A stretch of 64,000 bases of DNA from Deltaproteobacteria bacterium (GTDB lineage: Bacteria; Desulfobacterota; Desulfobulbia; Desulfobulbales; Desulfurivibrionaceae). The stretch lies in the NCBI GenBank assembly GCA_021802775.1, contig JAJZRJ010000001.1, positions 1-64,000 of the forward strand. Direction: 5' to 3'. Positions 17,483 to 27,800 of the stretch are shown piece after piece. How positions within the stretch are numbered: position 1 is the first letter of the stretch; each line of letters opens with the position of its first letter. The notes below the pieces were generated by a model, which had not been told where the DNA came from, searched no databases, and was given only the letters and a program-made list of their open reading frames with translations. A program made the translations under genes and the position numbers.

Positions 17483-20209
17483 CTACAGCTCCCGCGCAAT
17501 CTCCTTCATCACGAAAAATTCCAGGGTGTCGCCGACCTTGAGGTCGTTGAAGTTCTCCAACGACAGACCGCACTCGTAGCCGGATTGCACCTCTTTCACA
17601 TCATCCTTGAAGCGCTTGAGCGAACTCAAGCTGCCGGTGTAGACCACCACGCCCTCCCGCAGCAGGCGAACCTTGGCGTTGCGCTCCGCCTTGCCGGTGC
17701 TGATACCCACGCCGGCGATGGTGCCGACCCGGGAGACCTGGAAGGTCTGGCGCACCTCGGCGGTGCCGATGACATTCTCCTCGAACTCCGGCTCCAGCAT
17801 CCCCACCATCGCCTTCTGGATATCTTCGATGGCGTGGTAGATGACGTCGTAGAACCGGATCTCGACCTTTTCCTGCTTGGCCAGTTCCTGGGCCTTGGTA
17901 CTGGGCCGGACATTGAAGCCGATGATCAGCGCATCGGAAGCCGCGGCCAGCAGCACGTCCGATTCGGTGATGGCACCGGTGCCGGAGTGGAGAATCTTCA
18001 CCTTGATTTCGTCGGTGGAGAGCTTCTCCAGCGCGGAGCCAAAGGCCTCCAGGGTACCCTGCACGTCGGTGCGCAGCGTGATGCGCAGTTCCTTGACCTC
18101 GCTTTCCTTGAGCTTGGCAAAGAGATTGTCGAGGGAAATCTTGGTGTCGGAGGCCAGTTCCACCTCGCGGTTCTTCATCTGCCGCTCGCTGCTGACGTTC
18201 TTGGCCATCTTCTCGTCCGGCACCACCACGAACTCATCGCCGGCCTGCGGCACGCCGCTCAGGCCCTGGACCTCCACCGGCATGGCCGGCCCGGCCTCCT
18301 TGACCAGGTCGCCCTTGTCGTTCACCATGGAGCGGACTTTGCCCCAGCGCTGGCCAACCACGCAGTAGTCGCCGACCCGCAGGGTCCCCTGCTGGACCAG
18401 CACCGTGGCCACCGGACCGCGGCCCTTGTGGAGCTGCGCCTCGATGACATGGCCGCGGGCCCGGCGGTTGGGATCGGCCTTGAGATCGAGCACCTCGGCC
18501 TGGAGCAGGATGTTTTCCATCAGCTCGTCGATGCCGGTGCCCTGTTTGGCCGAGGTCTCGCAGAAGATGACGTCGCCGCCCCACTCCTCGGAGAGCAGGT
18601 TCAAATCGGCGAGTTCGCGCTTCACCCGTGCGGGGTCGGCGTTCGCCTTGTCGATCTTGTTGACGCAGACCAGGATCGGCACCTTGGCGGCGCGGGCATG
18701 ATTGACCGCCTCCTTGGTCTGCTCCATGACGCCGTCGTCCGCCGCCACCACCAGCACCACCAGGTCGGTCACCTGGGCGCCGCGGGAGCGCATCTCGGTA
18801 AAGGCCGCGTGTCCCGGGGTGTCGAGGAAGACCACGTCGCCCTGGGGCGAACGGACATAGTGGGCGCCGATATGCTGGGTGATGCCGCCGGCCTCGCCGG
18901 CAGCCACGTCGGTCTTGCGGATGGCGTCGAGGATCGAGGTCTTGCCGTGATCGACATGACCCATGACCGTGACCACCGGCGGCCGGGAGACCATTTCGCC
19001 GCCGCTCTCCTGCTCCTCAAGATTGATGATGCCGCGCTCCTCGGTCATGCCCTGTTCCACCTCGTAGCCGAACTCGGTGGCGATCAGCGTGGCGGTATCG
19101 AGATCCATGGCCTGATTCACCGTGGCCATGACGCCGAGGCGCATCAGCTTGGCAATGACCTCGCTGGCCTTGGCACCCATGCGGTGGGCGATATCGCTCA
19201 CGGTAATGGTCTCGTGAACGGTGATGCGTTTCTTGATCGCCTTGGTCTCGGCCGGAGCCTCCGCCTTGACGGGCTTGAATTTCTTGCCGCTACCCCGCAC
19301 ACCGCGAGCAACCCGCAGGCCGGAGGGCAGATGACCAAGCTCATCCACCTCTTCGATGGAAACCTCGGCCTGGCGCCGGGGACGCTGTTTGCCGGCCGCC
19401 GCTGCCCGCCGCGCCCGCTCCGCCTCGCTCTCATGCTCGAAACGGACAAAGCGCTTGGCGGTTTTATGCTTGGGCTTACCGGCGTCATCGGTGGGCGGCG
19501 GGCCTGGGGGCGCTGCCGCACCGCCAACAGGCGGCCGGCCGGTCGGTCGGCCGGCCGGTCGGCCACCCGGGCCGGTCGGCCGATTGGTGGGCCGTGGCCG
19601 CGGGGGCGGCGGCGGGGCCGGGGTAATGGTGATGGCGGCCTTCTTGATGATACGGGCCAGTCCCTTGCGCGGCCGTTCTTCCCGTGTACCCTCCGGCTTG
19701 GCCACCTCGCCTTCCGGCACGGCCCCGGCCACCGGCTGGGCTTCCTGCGCAGACTCCGCCGTGATCGCTGCCTCTGGTGCCATCGGGGCAGGGGCAGGCT
19801 CTTCCGCCGCCATCTCCGCCACGGATTCCGGTTCCGGCATCGCAGGCGCTTCAGCCGCCGGCGCTTCCGTCGCAGCCGCCGGCGCGACCTCGGCCGCCGG
19901 AACTGCTTCTGCCTCACCCTCGGCCGCCGGAGCAGCTTCCGTCTCGGCCGGCACCGTTTCGGCTTCCTCCGTCACCGCCACGGCCTTGCGCCGCCGGATG
20001 ATGGTGGTCTGACCACGCTGCTGGACCCGCTTCTCTTCGGTCTCCGTCGGGACCAGGCCCAGCTGCTGCCGAACCTTCAGGGCCACGTCCTCGTCAAGGC
20101 TCGAACTATGCGATTTTACTGCATAACCCCACTCCTGCAGCTTGGAGACCAGATCCTTGTTTTCGAGGCCCGCTTCCTTGGCCAGCTCATACACTCTCAC
20201 TTTCTTCAT
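17483..20209 (-). CDS. infB: Translation initiation factor IF-2
   Basis: A 908-residue IF-2, which brings initiator tRNA to the 30S subunit. Order of parts: N-terminal IF2N helix domain (1-50, [12 protein letters not shown]); a long Ala/Pro/Glu-rich linker with a Gly/Pro/Arg stretch (about 60-260); a second IF2N domain (about 325-380, [22 protein letters not shown]); the GTPase with GHVDHGKT at about 415, DTPGHAAF and NKIDKANA; then domains II-IV, ending in the fMet-tRNA-binding C-terminal barrel ([18 protein letters not shown]). Its ATG overlaps the stop of ylxR (ATGA). Confidence 0.97.
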   Translation of the reverse strand: MKKVRVYELAKEAGLENKDLVSKLQEWGYAVKSHSSSLDEDVALKVRQQLGLVPTETEEKRVQQRGQTTIIRRRKAVAVTEEAETVPAETEAAPAAEGEAEAVPAAEVAPAAATEAPAAEAPAMPEPESVAEMAAEEPAPAPMAPEAAITAESAQEAQPVAGAVPEGEVAKPEGTREERPRKGLARIIKKAAITITPAPPPPPRPRPTNRPTGPGGRPAGRPTGRPPVGGAAAPPGPPPTDDAGKPKHKTAKRFVRFEHESEAERARRAAAAGKQRPRRQAEVSIEEVDELGHLPSGLRVARGVRGSGKKFKPVKAEAPAETKAIKKRITVHETITVSDIAHRMGAKASEVIAKLMRLGVMATVNQAMDLDTATLIATEFGYEVEQGMTEERGIINLEEQESGGEMVSRPPVVTVMGHVDHGKTSILDAIRKTDVAAGEAGGITQHIGAHYVRSPQGDVVFLDTPGHAAFTEMRSRGAQVTDLVVLVVAADDGVMEQTKEAVNHARAAKVPILVCVNKIDKANADPARVKRELADLNLLSEEWGGDVIFCETSAKQGTGIDELMENILLQAEVLDLKADPNRRARGHVIEAQLHKGRGPVATVLVQQGTLRVGDYCVVGQRWGKVRSMVNDKGDLVKEAGPAMPVEVQGLSGVPQAGDEFVVVPDEKMAKNVSSERQMKNREVELASDTKISLDNLFAKLKESEVKELRITLRTDVQGTLEAFGSALEKLSTDEIKVKILHSGTGAITESDVLLAAASDALIIGFNVRPSTKAQELAKQEKVEIRFYDVIYHAIEDIQKAMVGMLEPEFEENVIGTAEVRQTFQVSRVGTIAGVGISTGKAERNAKVRLLREGVVVYTGSLSSLKRFKDDVKEVQSGYECGLSLENFNDLKVGDTLEFFVMKEIAREL

Positions 20210-20514
20210 GCCACCACGCTCCCGAAGAGACTTTGCAACCCTTCGTCAAATTCCACCGCTTCGGCCCGAAGGGCCCGCGCTATCCGCTTCCTGTTCCGCA
20301 AGAACCGCTCAAGGCAGGCCGCGGTCCGACAACAATACACATGCCTGCCCGGCAGCCTTCGCCCCTCATCGGCCACCAGCCGCCCCGCCCCATCCAGGGT
20401 CAGGGGCAACAGCCGCTCCTGCCGAGCTTTCACCCCGCAACCCAGACAAGTGCGGAGCTGTTTCTCCTTCCGCCGCCTGCCCGCAGGCAATACCTCATTC
20501 TCCGGCTGCGTCAT
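20206..20514 (-). CDS. ylxR: YlxR-family nucleic-acid-binding protein
   Basis: A 102-residue protein of the YlxR/DUF448 family, which almost always lies between nusA and infB. The signature RTCLGCGVKARQERLLPL is followed by GRHVYCCRTAACLERFLRNRK; the family has been described as an RNA-binding or RNase P-associated regulator in some Firmicutes. Here it retains the Cys pairs that the Gram-positive members often lack. The ATG at 20514 overlaps the end of nusA by 20 bases, and the stop overlaps the infB start by 3 bases (ATGA), so translation of the three is coupled. Confidence 0.88.
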   Translation of the reverse strand: MTQPENEVLPAGRRRKEKQLRTCLGCGVKARQERLLPLTLDGAGRLVADEGRRLPGRHVYCCRTAACLERFLRNRKRIARALRAEAVEFDEGLQSLFGSVVA

Positions 20515-21832
20515 CCTCGGCCGCCGGCTTTTCCTCGGGCTGGGTCGCCTCGCCGCTGTCAGCCGCCGCCGGCGGTGCCGGAGCAGCCCCGCCTTCCGCG
20601 ACGAGAGCCTTGGCGTCGGCAATGATCGCCGCCGCCTTCTCCGGTTCCATGGGCCGGATGACCTGCAGGGCCTCCACCGTGGTCTCGGCCAGCATCCCGG
20701 CCGAAATAATGCCGCTATCGTAAAGCGCCTCGGCCGAACGCTCGTCCAGGCCCTCCACGTCGAGCAGCGACTGGAATCCTTCCTCGATCAGTTTGGCATA
20801 GCGCGATTCGCTCTTGACGTCAATCCGCCAGCCCAAGAGTTGCGAGGCCAGCCGCACGTTCTGGCCCTGCCGGCCGATGGCCAGCGACAACTGATCGTCC
20901 GGCACCACCACCAGCAGGGTCTTGGTCTCCTCATCCACCACCACCATGGAAACCTGGGCCGGGGAGAGGGCATTGGAAACAAAGCGGGCCGGGTCCGGGC
21001 TCCAGGGCACGATGTCGATCTTCTCGCCCTGCAGCTCCTGCACCACGTTCTGCACGCGGGAGCCCTTCATGCCGACGCAGGCGCCCACCGGATCGACGTC
21101 CGACTCGATGGAGGAAACGGCGATCTTGGCGCGCGAACCCGGCTCGCGGGCCACGCCCATCACCTTGACGATCCCTTCGGAAATCTCCGGCACTTCGAGG
21201 GCAAAGAGCTTGGTCAGGAAGTCATCGCAGGTCCGGCTCAGCACCAGCTGCGGCTCACGGGAGGCCTGGCGCACGTCGAGCAGATAGGCGCGGATGCGGT
21301 CACCCTGGCGGTAGGATTTGCGGGGCATCTGCTCCTTGGCGGGCAGGATGGCGTCGGTGCGGCCGAGGTTGACGATGATGCTGCCGCGCTCGAAACGCTG
21401 GACGATGCCGTTGACGATCTCGCCGCAGCGGTCCTTGTACATATCATAGATGACGTTGCTCTCGGCATCCTTCATCTTCTGGATGATGACCTGCTTGGCG
21501 GACTGCGCGGCGATGCGGCCCAATTCCGCGGCGCTCTCCATCTTGGAGCCCAACTCGTCGCCGAGCTGTACCTCCGGGTCGAGCGCCTTGGCATCCTCGA
21601 GAGAAATCTCGGTCTGCTCGTCCTCGACCTCATCCTCGACCACGGTACGGAACTGGAACAGCTCCACCTCGCCCAGTTCATCGTTATAGCGGGCCTCGAC
21701 CTCGCGGCGCTGGCCGAACTTTTTCTTGGCCGCCGACATCACGGCCTCCTCGATCGCCTCGATGAGCAGCTGGCGGTCGATGCCCTTGTCCCGACTAATC
21801 TGGTCAATAATCCGTTTCAGTTCTGAGATCAT
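20495..21832 (-). CDS. nusA: Transcription termination/antitermination protein NusA
   Basis: A 445-residue NusA: N-terminal RNA-polymerase-binding domain (about 1-130), S1 domain (about 135-200, [20 protein letters not shown]), two KH domains (about 230-345, [19 protein letters not shown] and [16 protein letters not shown]), and a helix-hairpin-helix region (about 355-410) followed by an acidic, Ala/Pro/Glu-rich tail. Two ATGs in tandem (21835, 21832) and an upstream TTG are possible; the second ATG has the best spacing to GGAG. It couples to ylxR and infB downstream. Confidence 0.95.
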   Translation of the reverse strand: MISELKRIIDQISRDKGIDRQLLIEAIEEAVMSAAKKKFGQRREVEARYNDELGEVELFQFRTVVEDEVEDEQTEISLEDAKALDPEVQLGDELGSKMESAAELGRIAAQSAKQVIIQKMKDAESNVIYDMYKDRCGEIVNGIVQRFERGSIIVNLGRTDAILPAKEQMPRKSYRQGDRIRAYLLDVRQASREPQLVLSRTCDDFLTKLFALEVPEISEGIVKVMGVAREPGSRAKIAVSSIESDVDPVGACVGMKGSRVQNVVQELQGEKIDIVPWSPDPARFVSNALSPAQVSMVVVDEETKTLLVVVPDDQLSLAIGRQGQNVRLASQLLGWRIDVKSESRYAKLIEEGFQSLLDVEGLDERSAEALYDSGIISAGMLAETTVEALQVIRPMEPEKAAAIIADAKALVAEGGAAPAPPAAADSGEATQPEEKPAAEDDAAGE

Positions 21833-21960
21833 CATGCACTCCAATCGATGTTCGCCAGGGCAGTTCGGTCTGCCCCGCGCCTTATTCCATCTTCCCGGTC
21901 AATGCCCCGCCGGCACTCTGGCCGGCGCGGGGCACGTTCCCTCATGAACGGGAATCGGAA

Positions 21961-22434
21961 TTAAAACTCCACCACCAGCCGGGCCCGCTGGACCACGGCA
22001 AAGGGGATGGCGATCATGCCCTGTTCGGTTTCCACCGTAATCATCCCAGCGGCAAAGCCCCGCAGCACCCCGACGAAATGGTTGCTGCCGGCAATCGGCT
22101 CCCTGGTGACGATTTTCGCCTTCTTGCCGAGGCAGCGTTCATAGTCGCGCTCGCGCTTCAAGGGCCGATCAAGCCCCGGTGAGGAAACCTCCAGCCGGTA
22201 CGGCCACTCGATGGGGTCCTCCACCTCGAGCAGATGGCCGGCCTCGCGGCTCACCTGGCTGCAATCATCGAGCGAGATGCCCTCCGGTGCGTCGATGATG
22301 AGCCGCAGCACCCAGCCGGCCGGCTCACGGCGGAACTGCAACTCCACGAGTTCCAGTTCCTGGTCCGCCACCACCGGCTCCAGCAGCGCGGTCAGCCGCG
22401 CGATCAGCGCCTCGGTCTTCGCATCCACGGCCAC
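21961..22434 (-). CDS. rimP: Ribosome maturation factor RimP
   Basis: A 157-residue RimP that assists 30S assembly: LEPVVADQELELVELQFRRE, the alpha/beta domain with IDAPEGISLDDCSQVSREA, EVSSPGLDRPL, and the C-terminal SH3-like barrel ending VVQRARLVVEF. The GTG at 22434 is preferred because it lies 8 bases after GGAGG; an open frame continues upstream for another 100 codons, but that stretch runs through the tRNA-Gly gene and is not coding. The gene heads the nusA-infB run. Confidence 0.9.
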   Translation of the reverse strand: MAVDAKTEALIARLTALLEPVVADQELELVELQFRREPAGWVLRLIIDAPEGISLDDCSQVSREAGHLLEVEDPIEWPYRLEVSSPGLDRPLKRERDYERCLGKKAKIVTREPIAGSNHFVGVLRGFAAGMITVETEQGMIAIPFAVVQRARLVVEF

Positions 22435-22520
22435 GCCGGTATCCTCCAATAAAAAAAGCGGGCAGAGCCCACTTTCTTCAACCTTCCCAAGTCCACGAGA
22501 GCGGACGCTTTCAGAACAAT

Positions 22521-22579
22521 TCCCCTTTGTTGCAAAGGGGGTGCCCGGCTTGGCCGGGCCAAAACCGCACCAGGTGCGG
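22521..22579 (-). terminator. Three consecutive hairpins after tRNA-Gly
   Basis: Downstream of tRNA-Gly on the minus strand come CCGCACC-T-GGTGCGG followed by TTTT (22561-22579), then GCCCGGC/GCCGGGC (22543-22559), then CCCCTTT/AAAGGGG (about 22522-22540). The first looks like a short terminator or processing site; all three lie in the leader of rimP, so they may separate tRNA maturation from translation of the nusA operon. Confidence 0.5.
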
Positions 22580-22588
22580 GTCATTCGC

Positions 22589-22664
22589 TGGAGCGGACAA
22601 CGGGATTCGAACCCGCGACACCAAGCTTGGGAAGCTCGTACTCTACCAGCTGAGCTATGTCCGC
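22589..22664 (-). tRNA. tRNA-Gly(CCC)
   Basis: A complete 76-base cloverleaf on the minus strand: acceptor GCGGACA paired with TGTCCGC, D-arm GCTC...GAGT, anticodon stem CGAGC/GCTTG with loop TTCCCAA (anticodon CCC), T-arm GCGGG-TTCGAAT-CCCGT, and an encoded CCA at 22589-22591. It reads GGG glycine codons. Confidence 0.95.
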
Positions 22665-22685
22665 GCCTTGGGGTAGAATAAAACG

Positions 22686-22713
22686 AATATACTGGTTTTT
22701 TCGCGGTTGTCAA
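22686..22713 (-). promoter_or_regulatory. Strong candidate promoter for tRNA-Gly and the rimP operon
   Basis: Minus-strand TTGACA (22708-22713), 16-base spacer, TATATT (22686-22691), about 22 bases before the mature 5' end of tRNA-Gly. A short GC-rich stretch (CCCC) follows the -10, but no strong stringent discriminator can be asserted. Confidence 0.65.
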
Positions 22714-22716
22714 GAG

Positions 22717-22765
22717 CCGCGTTCCCAGCTGCCGTGCCACATCGGGCCGGACAAAGGGGAACGCG
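22717..22765 (-). terminator. Hairpin at the end of complex I locus 1
   Basis: An inverted repeat (CCGCGTTCCC at 22717-22726 with GGGAACGCG at 22757-22765) lies just after the nuoN stop and just before the tRNA-Gly promoter. No T-run follows, so it may be an attenuating or 3'-end-protecting structure; termination is inferred from position. Confidence 0.4.
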
Positions 22766-22777
22766 CGATGAGGAAAA

Positions 22778-24202
22778 CTACAGCAGGACGCGGACGGCGC
22801 TGGTGGCGATCTCCAGCACCGGGGTGGGCAGGATGCCCATGGCGATGATGACCAGCATCAGCAGCACGCTCACCAGCTTGGTGGCAGGGGCGACCTGCAC
22901 GGCCGGGTAGCCCTCCGGGCTGGTGGTGTATGCTACCCGCACCACGGAGAGGTAGTAGAAGATGGAGATCGCCGTGTTGATGGCGGCGAGGATGACCAGG
23001 GTCAGATACCCCTCGTTCAGGGCATTGGCCAGCAGCATGAACTTGCCCATGAAGCCGACAAAGGGCGGGATGCCGGCCAGGGCGAACATGCCCACCGCCA
23101 GCGTCAGGGCCAGCAACGGCGAGCGCTGATGGAGCCCGCTCAGGTCGTCGATCTGGAGGTTCTCGCCCTTGGGAGAGACCGCGCAGATGACCAGGAAGCA
23201 GGCAAGGTTCATCACCAGATAGCCGGTAATGTAGTACATCGCCGTGGCGTAACCGGCCTGGCCCAGGGTCAGGATACCGAGCAGCACGTAGCCGGCATGG
23301 GCGATGCCGGAAAAGCCGAGCATCCGCTTGATGTCCTTCTGCACCAGCGCCGCGAGATTGCCATAGAACATGGAAAGGACCGAAAGCACCACCAGCAGGT
23401 TGACGACCGGCCAGCCGCCCGGGGCGGCGATCATGGTCGCCATCCGGATCAGCAGGGCCACCGCCGCGATCTTCGGCACCGAGGCGATGAAGGTGGTGGT
23501 CTCGTTGGAGGCGCCCTGATAGACGTCCGGCACCCAGAAGTGGAAGGGGAAGACCGCCAGCTTGTAGAAGAAGCCGCACATCACCATGGCCAGGCCGACA
23601 ATGGCGGCCGGCTGGGCCATGATCGGCTGCAACCGGGTGAGCAGTTCACCGAGATAGGTGGTGCCGGTGAGACCAAAGAGATAGCTCATGCCAAAGAGCA
23701 TGATGCCGGTGGCCACTACGCCGAAGAGGATGTACTTGACCGCCGCCTCCATCTGCAGGCGGCTGCCGGCGCGGTCGTCGCGCATCGGCACCAGCAGGTA
23801 GAGGGAATAGGAGGAGAGTTCCAGGGCGATGAACAGGGTGAGCAGTTCGACCGAGCTCACCAGCATCATCAGCCCGAGGGTACTCATGAACAGGAAGAGG
23901 TAGTATTCGGCCCGCACCTCGTCGGCGATCCCCTTGAGCTTGCGGCCAATGAGCAGCACCACCGCGAGGCCGGCGGCGAGGATCACCTTGATGAGCTGGG
24001 AGAAAAAGTCGATCTGATAGGCGTTGTAGAAGAGCGTCCCTTCAAAGTTGAGAAACACCAGGCCGGACACCATGGTGCCAATGGCAAAAACCAGCGCAGT
24101 GGTGCGTGCCCGGCCGGCGCCGGCCGGGCTCAAGCTCAGCAGAAAGAGAACCAGCGCCCCTGTCAGCAGGAACAACTCCGGTGCGAAGAGCATGATGTTC
24201 AT
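22778..24202 (-). CDS. nuoN: NADH-quinone oxidoreductase subunit N (locus 1)
   Basis: A 474-residue antiporter-like membrane subunit of complex I, about 14 membrane helices. The family motif VFPFHFWVPDVYQGASNETTTF (central broken helix) and the conserved Lys-bearing LVQKDIKRMLGFSGIAHAGY are present. It closes the operon. Compared with NuoN of locus 2 it is clearly a different version; the two loci are not recent copies. Confidence 0.94.
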   Translation of the reverse strand: MNIMLFAPELFLLTGALVLFLLSLSPAGAGRARTTALVFAIGTMVSGLVFLNFEGTLFYNAYQIDFFSQLIKVILAAGLAVVLLIGRKLKGIADEVRAEYYLFLFMSTLGLMMLVSSVELLTLFIALELSSYSLYLLVPMRDDRAGSRLQMEAAVKYILFGVVATGIMLFGMSYLFGLTGTTYLGELLTRLQPIMAQPAAIVGLAMVMCGFFYKLAVFPFHFWVPDVYQGASNETTTFIASVPKIAAVALLIRMATMIAAPGGWPVVNLLVVLSVLSMFYGNLAALVQKDIKRMLGFSGIAHAGYVLLGILTLGQAGYATAMYYITGYLVMNLACFLVICAVSPKGENLQIDDLSGLHQRSPLLALTLAVGMFALAGIPPFVGFMGKFMLLANALNEGYLTLVILAAINTAISIFYYLSVVRVAYTTSPEGYPAVQVAPATKLVSVLLMLVIIAMGILPTPVLEIATSAVRVLL

Positions 24203-24236
24203 TGTCGATCCTATCCGTCGTATCCGTTGAAGACCC

Positions 24237-25763
<1,527 letters not shown>

Positions 25764-25774
25764 GATCGCGATCC

Positions 25775-27559
25775 TCAGCTCGAAAATACGTAGAGGGTGA
25801 CCAGCAGGGCAACGATGGAAACCGCGTAGAAGATATTGTACTGGAGCTGGCCGGACTGCACCTTGCGGACCTGACCGCCTGCCCCGCGCACCACCTTGGC
25901 CACGCCGTCCACCACGCCGTCGATGGCGTGCCAGTCGAACCAGGACCAGAAGCGGGCGGTAGTCATCAGCGGGAAGAGGCCGAGGTAGCGGTACGCCTCG
26001 CTCACCGCGTTGTCCGCCCACTGGATCGGCTTCCTGGCCAGCCACAGGAAACCGCGGCCGCCCATGCGGTAGAACCAGTCGAGGTCGATGCTGATGGTTG
26101 CCTCCGGCGCCAGCTTCTTGGTGAAGAGGAAGAAACCCAGGGCGGTGAAGAGCAGAATCTGCAAGGTCTCGGACAGATGGTAGCCGGTGTACGGCTCGTA
26201 ATGCACCGGATAGGGCAGCATGTTGTAGAGGTAAGGCGTATAGGAGCCGATGAAGATGCAGAGCACCGAGGCGATGATCATCGCGGCCTGCATGTTCCAG
26301 GGCGGGTCCGCCGCCTTTTCCCAGGTCTCGGCGGAGCAGTTGTTCTTGCCGAACCAGATGAAGTACGGCACCTTGAGCCCGGTGTGGAGGAAGGTACCGG
26401 CCGAGGCGAGCATCAGCAGGAAGGCGGCCCAGTAGATGTGCTCACTGAAGCCCGCGGCCACGATCATCGACTTGCTGACAAAGCCGGAGAAGAGCGGGAA
26501 GGCGGAAATGGAAAGCCCGCCGATCAGGGTATAGAGGAAGGCCAGCGGCATCTTCTGGTACAGGCCGCCCAGCTCGCTGAACTTGCTCTTGCCGGTCATG
26601 TAGAGCACCGAGCCGGTGCCCATGAAGAGGAGCCCCTTGTAGAGGATGTGGGCAAAGGCATGGGCGCAGGCGCCGTTGATCGCCATCTCGGTGCCGATGC
26701 CCACCCCGGCCACCATGTAGCCGACCTGGCTGATGATGTGGTAGGCGAGCAGCCGGCGGGAGTCGTTCTCCAGCACCGCGTAGACCACGCCGTAGAGGGC
26801 CATGCAGACGCCCAAGGGCACCAGGATGTCCATGCCGGCAAAGCCGCGCGCCAGGGCATAGACCGCAGTCTTGGTGGTGAAGGCGCACATGAAGACCGCG
26901 CCGGAAACCGTGGCCTCGCCGTAGGCGTCGGGCAGCCAGGCGTGGAACGGCGGCACTGCGGCGTTGAGGATGAAGCCGATCAGGATCAGGTAGGTGGAGA
27001 GGGTCGGGGTGTCAACCCCCACCGGGCCGAAGGAGAGGTCGCCGCCGGTCGCCTGGTAGCGCAGGACAAAACCGGCCAGCAAGGCCAACCCGCCGGCGGT
27101 ATGGACCAGGAGGTAGCGGTAGCCGGTGGCCAGCGACTGCTCCCGCTTGCGGAACCAGACCAGGAAGACCGAAGAAAAGGCCATGACCTCCCAGAAGAGG
27201 AAGAGCACCAGGTAATCGGCCGCGAAGATGACGCCCAGCGAACCGGCCACGTAGAACCAGGCGGCCATGTGCTCGAACTCGTTCTCCACGTGCAGGCCGT
27301 AGAGGGTGCCGATGATGCACATCAGGGTCATGATGTAGGCAAAGACCAGACTCAGGTTGTCCACCCGGCCGAAGGTCACGTACCAGTCGAGGAACTGGAA
27401 GACGCCGAAGGTGCCGCGCGGCATGAAGAGCACCGCGGCAAAGGCCAGGGTCGGAATGGCCAGCAGAAAGGGCTTGCGCAGCACGCCGCGGAAAAACGGC
27501 AGCGCCATGGCGCCCAGAATCAGGATCAGCGACGGATGGAGCCAGAGGTTATTTATCAT
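25775..27559 (-). CDS. Mrp-type (MrpD/NuoL-like) antiporter subunit with long C-terminus (locus 1)
   Basis: A 594-residue member of the proton-conducting antiporter family, carrying LFLFWEVMAFSSVFLVWFRK (Glu helix), VPPFHAWLPDAYGEATVSGAVFM (broken helix) and HIISQVGYMVAGVGIGTEMAI. It resembles MrpD-like 'Na+/H+ antiporter subunit D' proteins more than canonical NuoL. Beyond the 14-helix core is an extra region of about 120 residues with amphipathic segments (about 470-570) and a last membrane helix, which could play the part of the NuoL lateral helix. Together with the next two genes it occupies the place where nuoL would be expected. Confidence 0.82.
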   Translation of the reverse strand: MINNLWLHPSLILILGAMALPFFRGVLRKPFLLAIPTLAFAAVLFMPRGTFGVFQFLDWYVTFGRVDNLSLVFAYIMTLMCIIGTLYGLHVENEFEHMAAWFYVAGSLGVIFAADYLVLFLFWEVMAFSSVFLVWFRKREQSLATGYRYLLVHTAGGLALLAGFVLRYQATGGDLSFGPVGVDTPTLSTYLILIGFILNAAVPPFHAWLPDAYGEATVSGAVFMCAFTTKTAVYALARGFAGMDILVPLGVCMALYGVVYAVLENDSRRLLAYHIISQVGYMVAGVGIGTEMAINGACAHAFAHILYKGLLFMGTGSVLYMTGKSKFSELGGLYQKMPLAFLYTLIGGLSISAFPLFSGFVSKSMIVAAGFSEHIYWAAFLLMLASAGTFLHTGLKVPYFIWFGKNNCSAETWEKAADPPWNMQAAMIIASVLCIFIGSYTPYLYNMLPYPVHYEPYTGYHLSETLQILLFTALGFFLFTKKLAPEATISIDLDWFYRMGGRGFLWLARKPIQWADNAVSEAYRYLGLFPLMTTARFWSWFDWHAIDGVVDGVAKVVRGAGGQVRKVQSGQLQYNIFYAVSIVALLVTLYVFSS

Positions 27560-27800
27560 AGTAATCCTCGCGGGTCATGATGCCGAGGTGTCCGTACCAC
27601 TTCGAGACAAAGATGATGAGCACGCAGGCGACAAAGCCGAAGAGCGACCAGAAACCGGGATAATGCTCCACCGCGGTGTGGGCGTGGTGCTTGTCCACAA
27701 AGAGCGCGTCCCACGCCACCAGCAGGGCCAGCCCCCCGTAGCAGAGCCTGATCACCAGGCGCAGCCGGTCGCGGAAAAAGTCGATGAGTTTGACGATCAT
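27549..27800 (-). CDS. Small two-helix membrane protein between antiporter genes
   Basis: An 83-residue protein with two predicted membrane helices (about 16-34, VIRLCYGGLALLVAWDALFV, and 51-68, LFGFVACVLIIFVSKWYG) joined by a His-rich loop (DKHHAHTAVEHYPGFW) and ending in a charged tail. It overlaps the upstream antiporter gene by 4 bases (ATGA) and the downstream one by 11, so it is translationally coupled to both. No family can be named; it is probably an accessory subunit of this complex I variant. Confidence 0.7.
   Translation of the reverse strand: MIVKLIDFFRDRLRLVIRLCYGGLALLVAWDALFVDKHHAHTAVEHYPGFWSLFGFVACVLIIFVSKWYGHLGIMTREDYYDK

Noticed and set aside
17585-21826. A 1413-codon open frame on the plus strand opposite infB and nusA
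   Set aside because: It lies antisense to two certain genes; its His/Gly/Leu/Asp-rich composition is what GC-rich antisense reading produces, and it has no recognisable domain.
22589-22664. Integration site at tRNA-Gly or tRNA-Ala
   Set aside because: No partial tRNA copy, integrase or phage genes lie near either tRNA; flanking operons are house-keeping.
22435-22740. Upstream extension of the rimP frame by about 100 codons
   Set aside because: It runs through the tRNA-Gly gene and three hairpins; the GTG at 22434 has a proper ribosome site and gives normal length.
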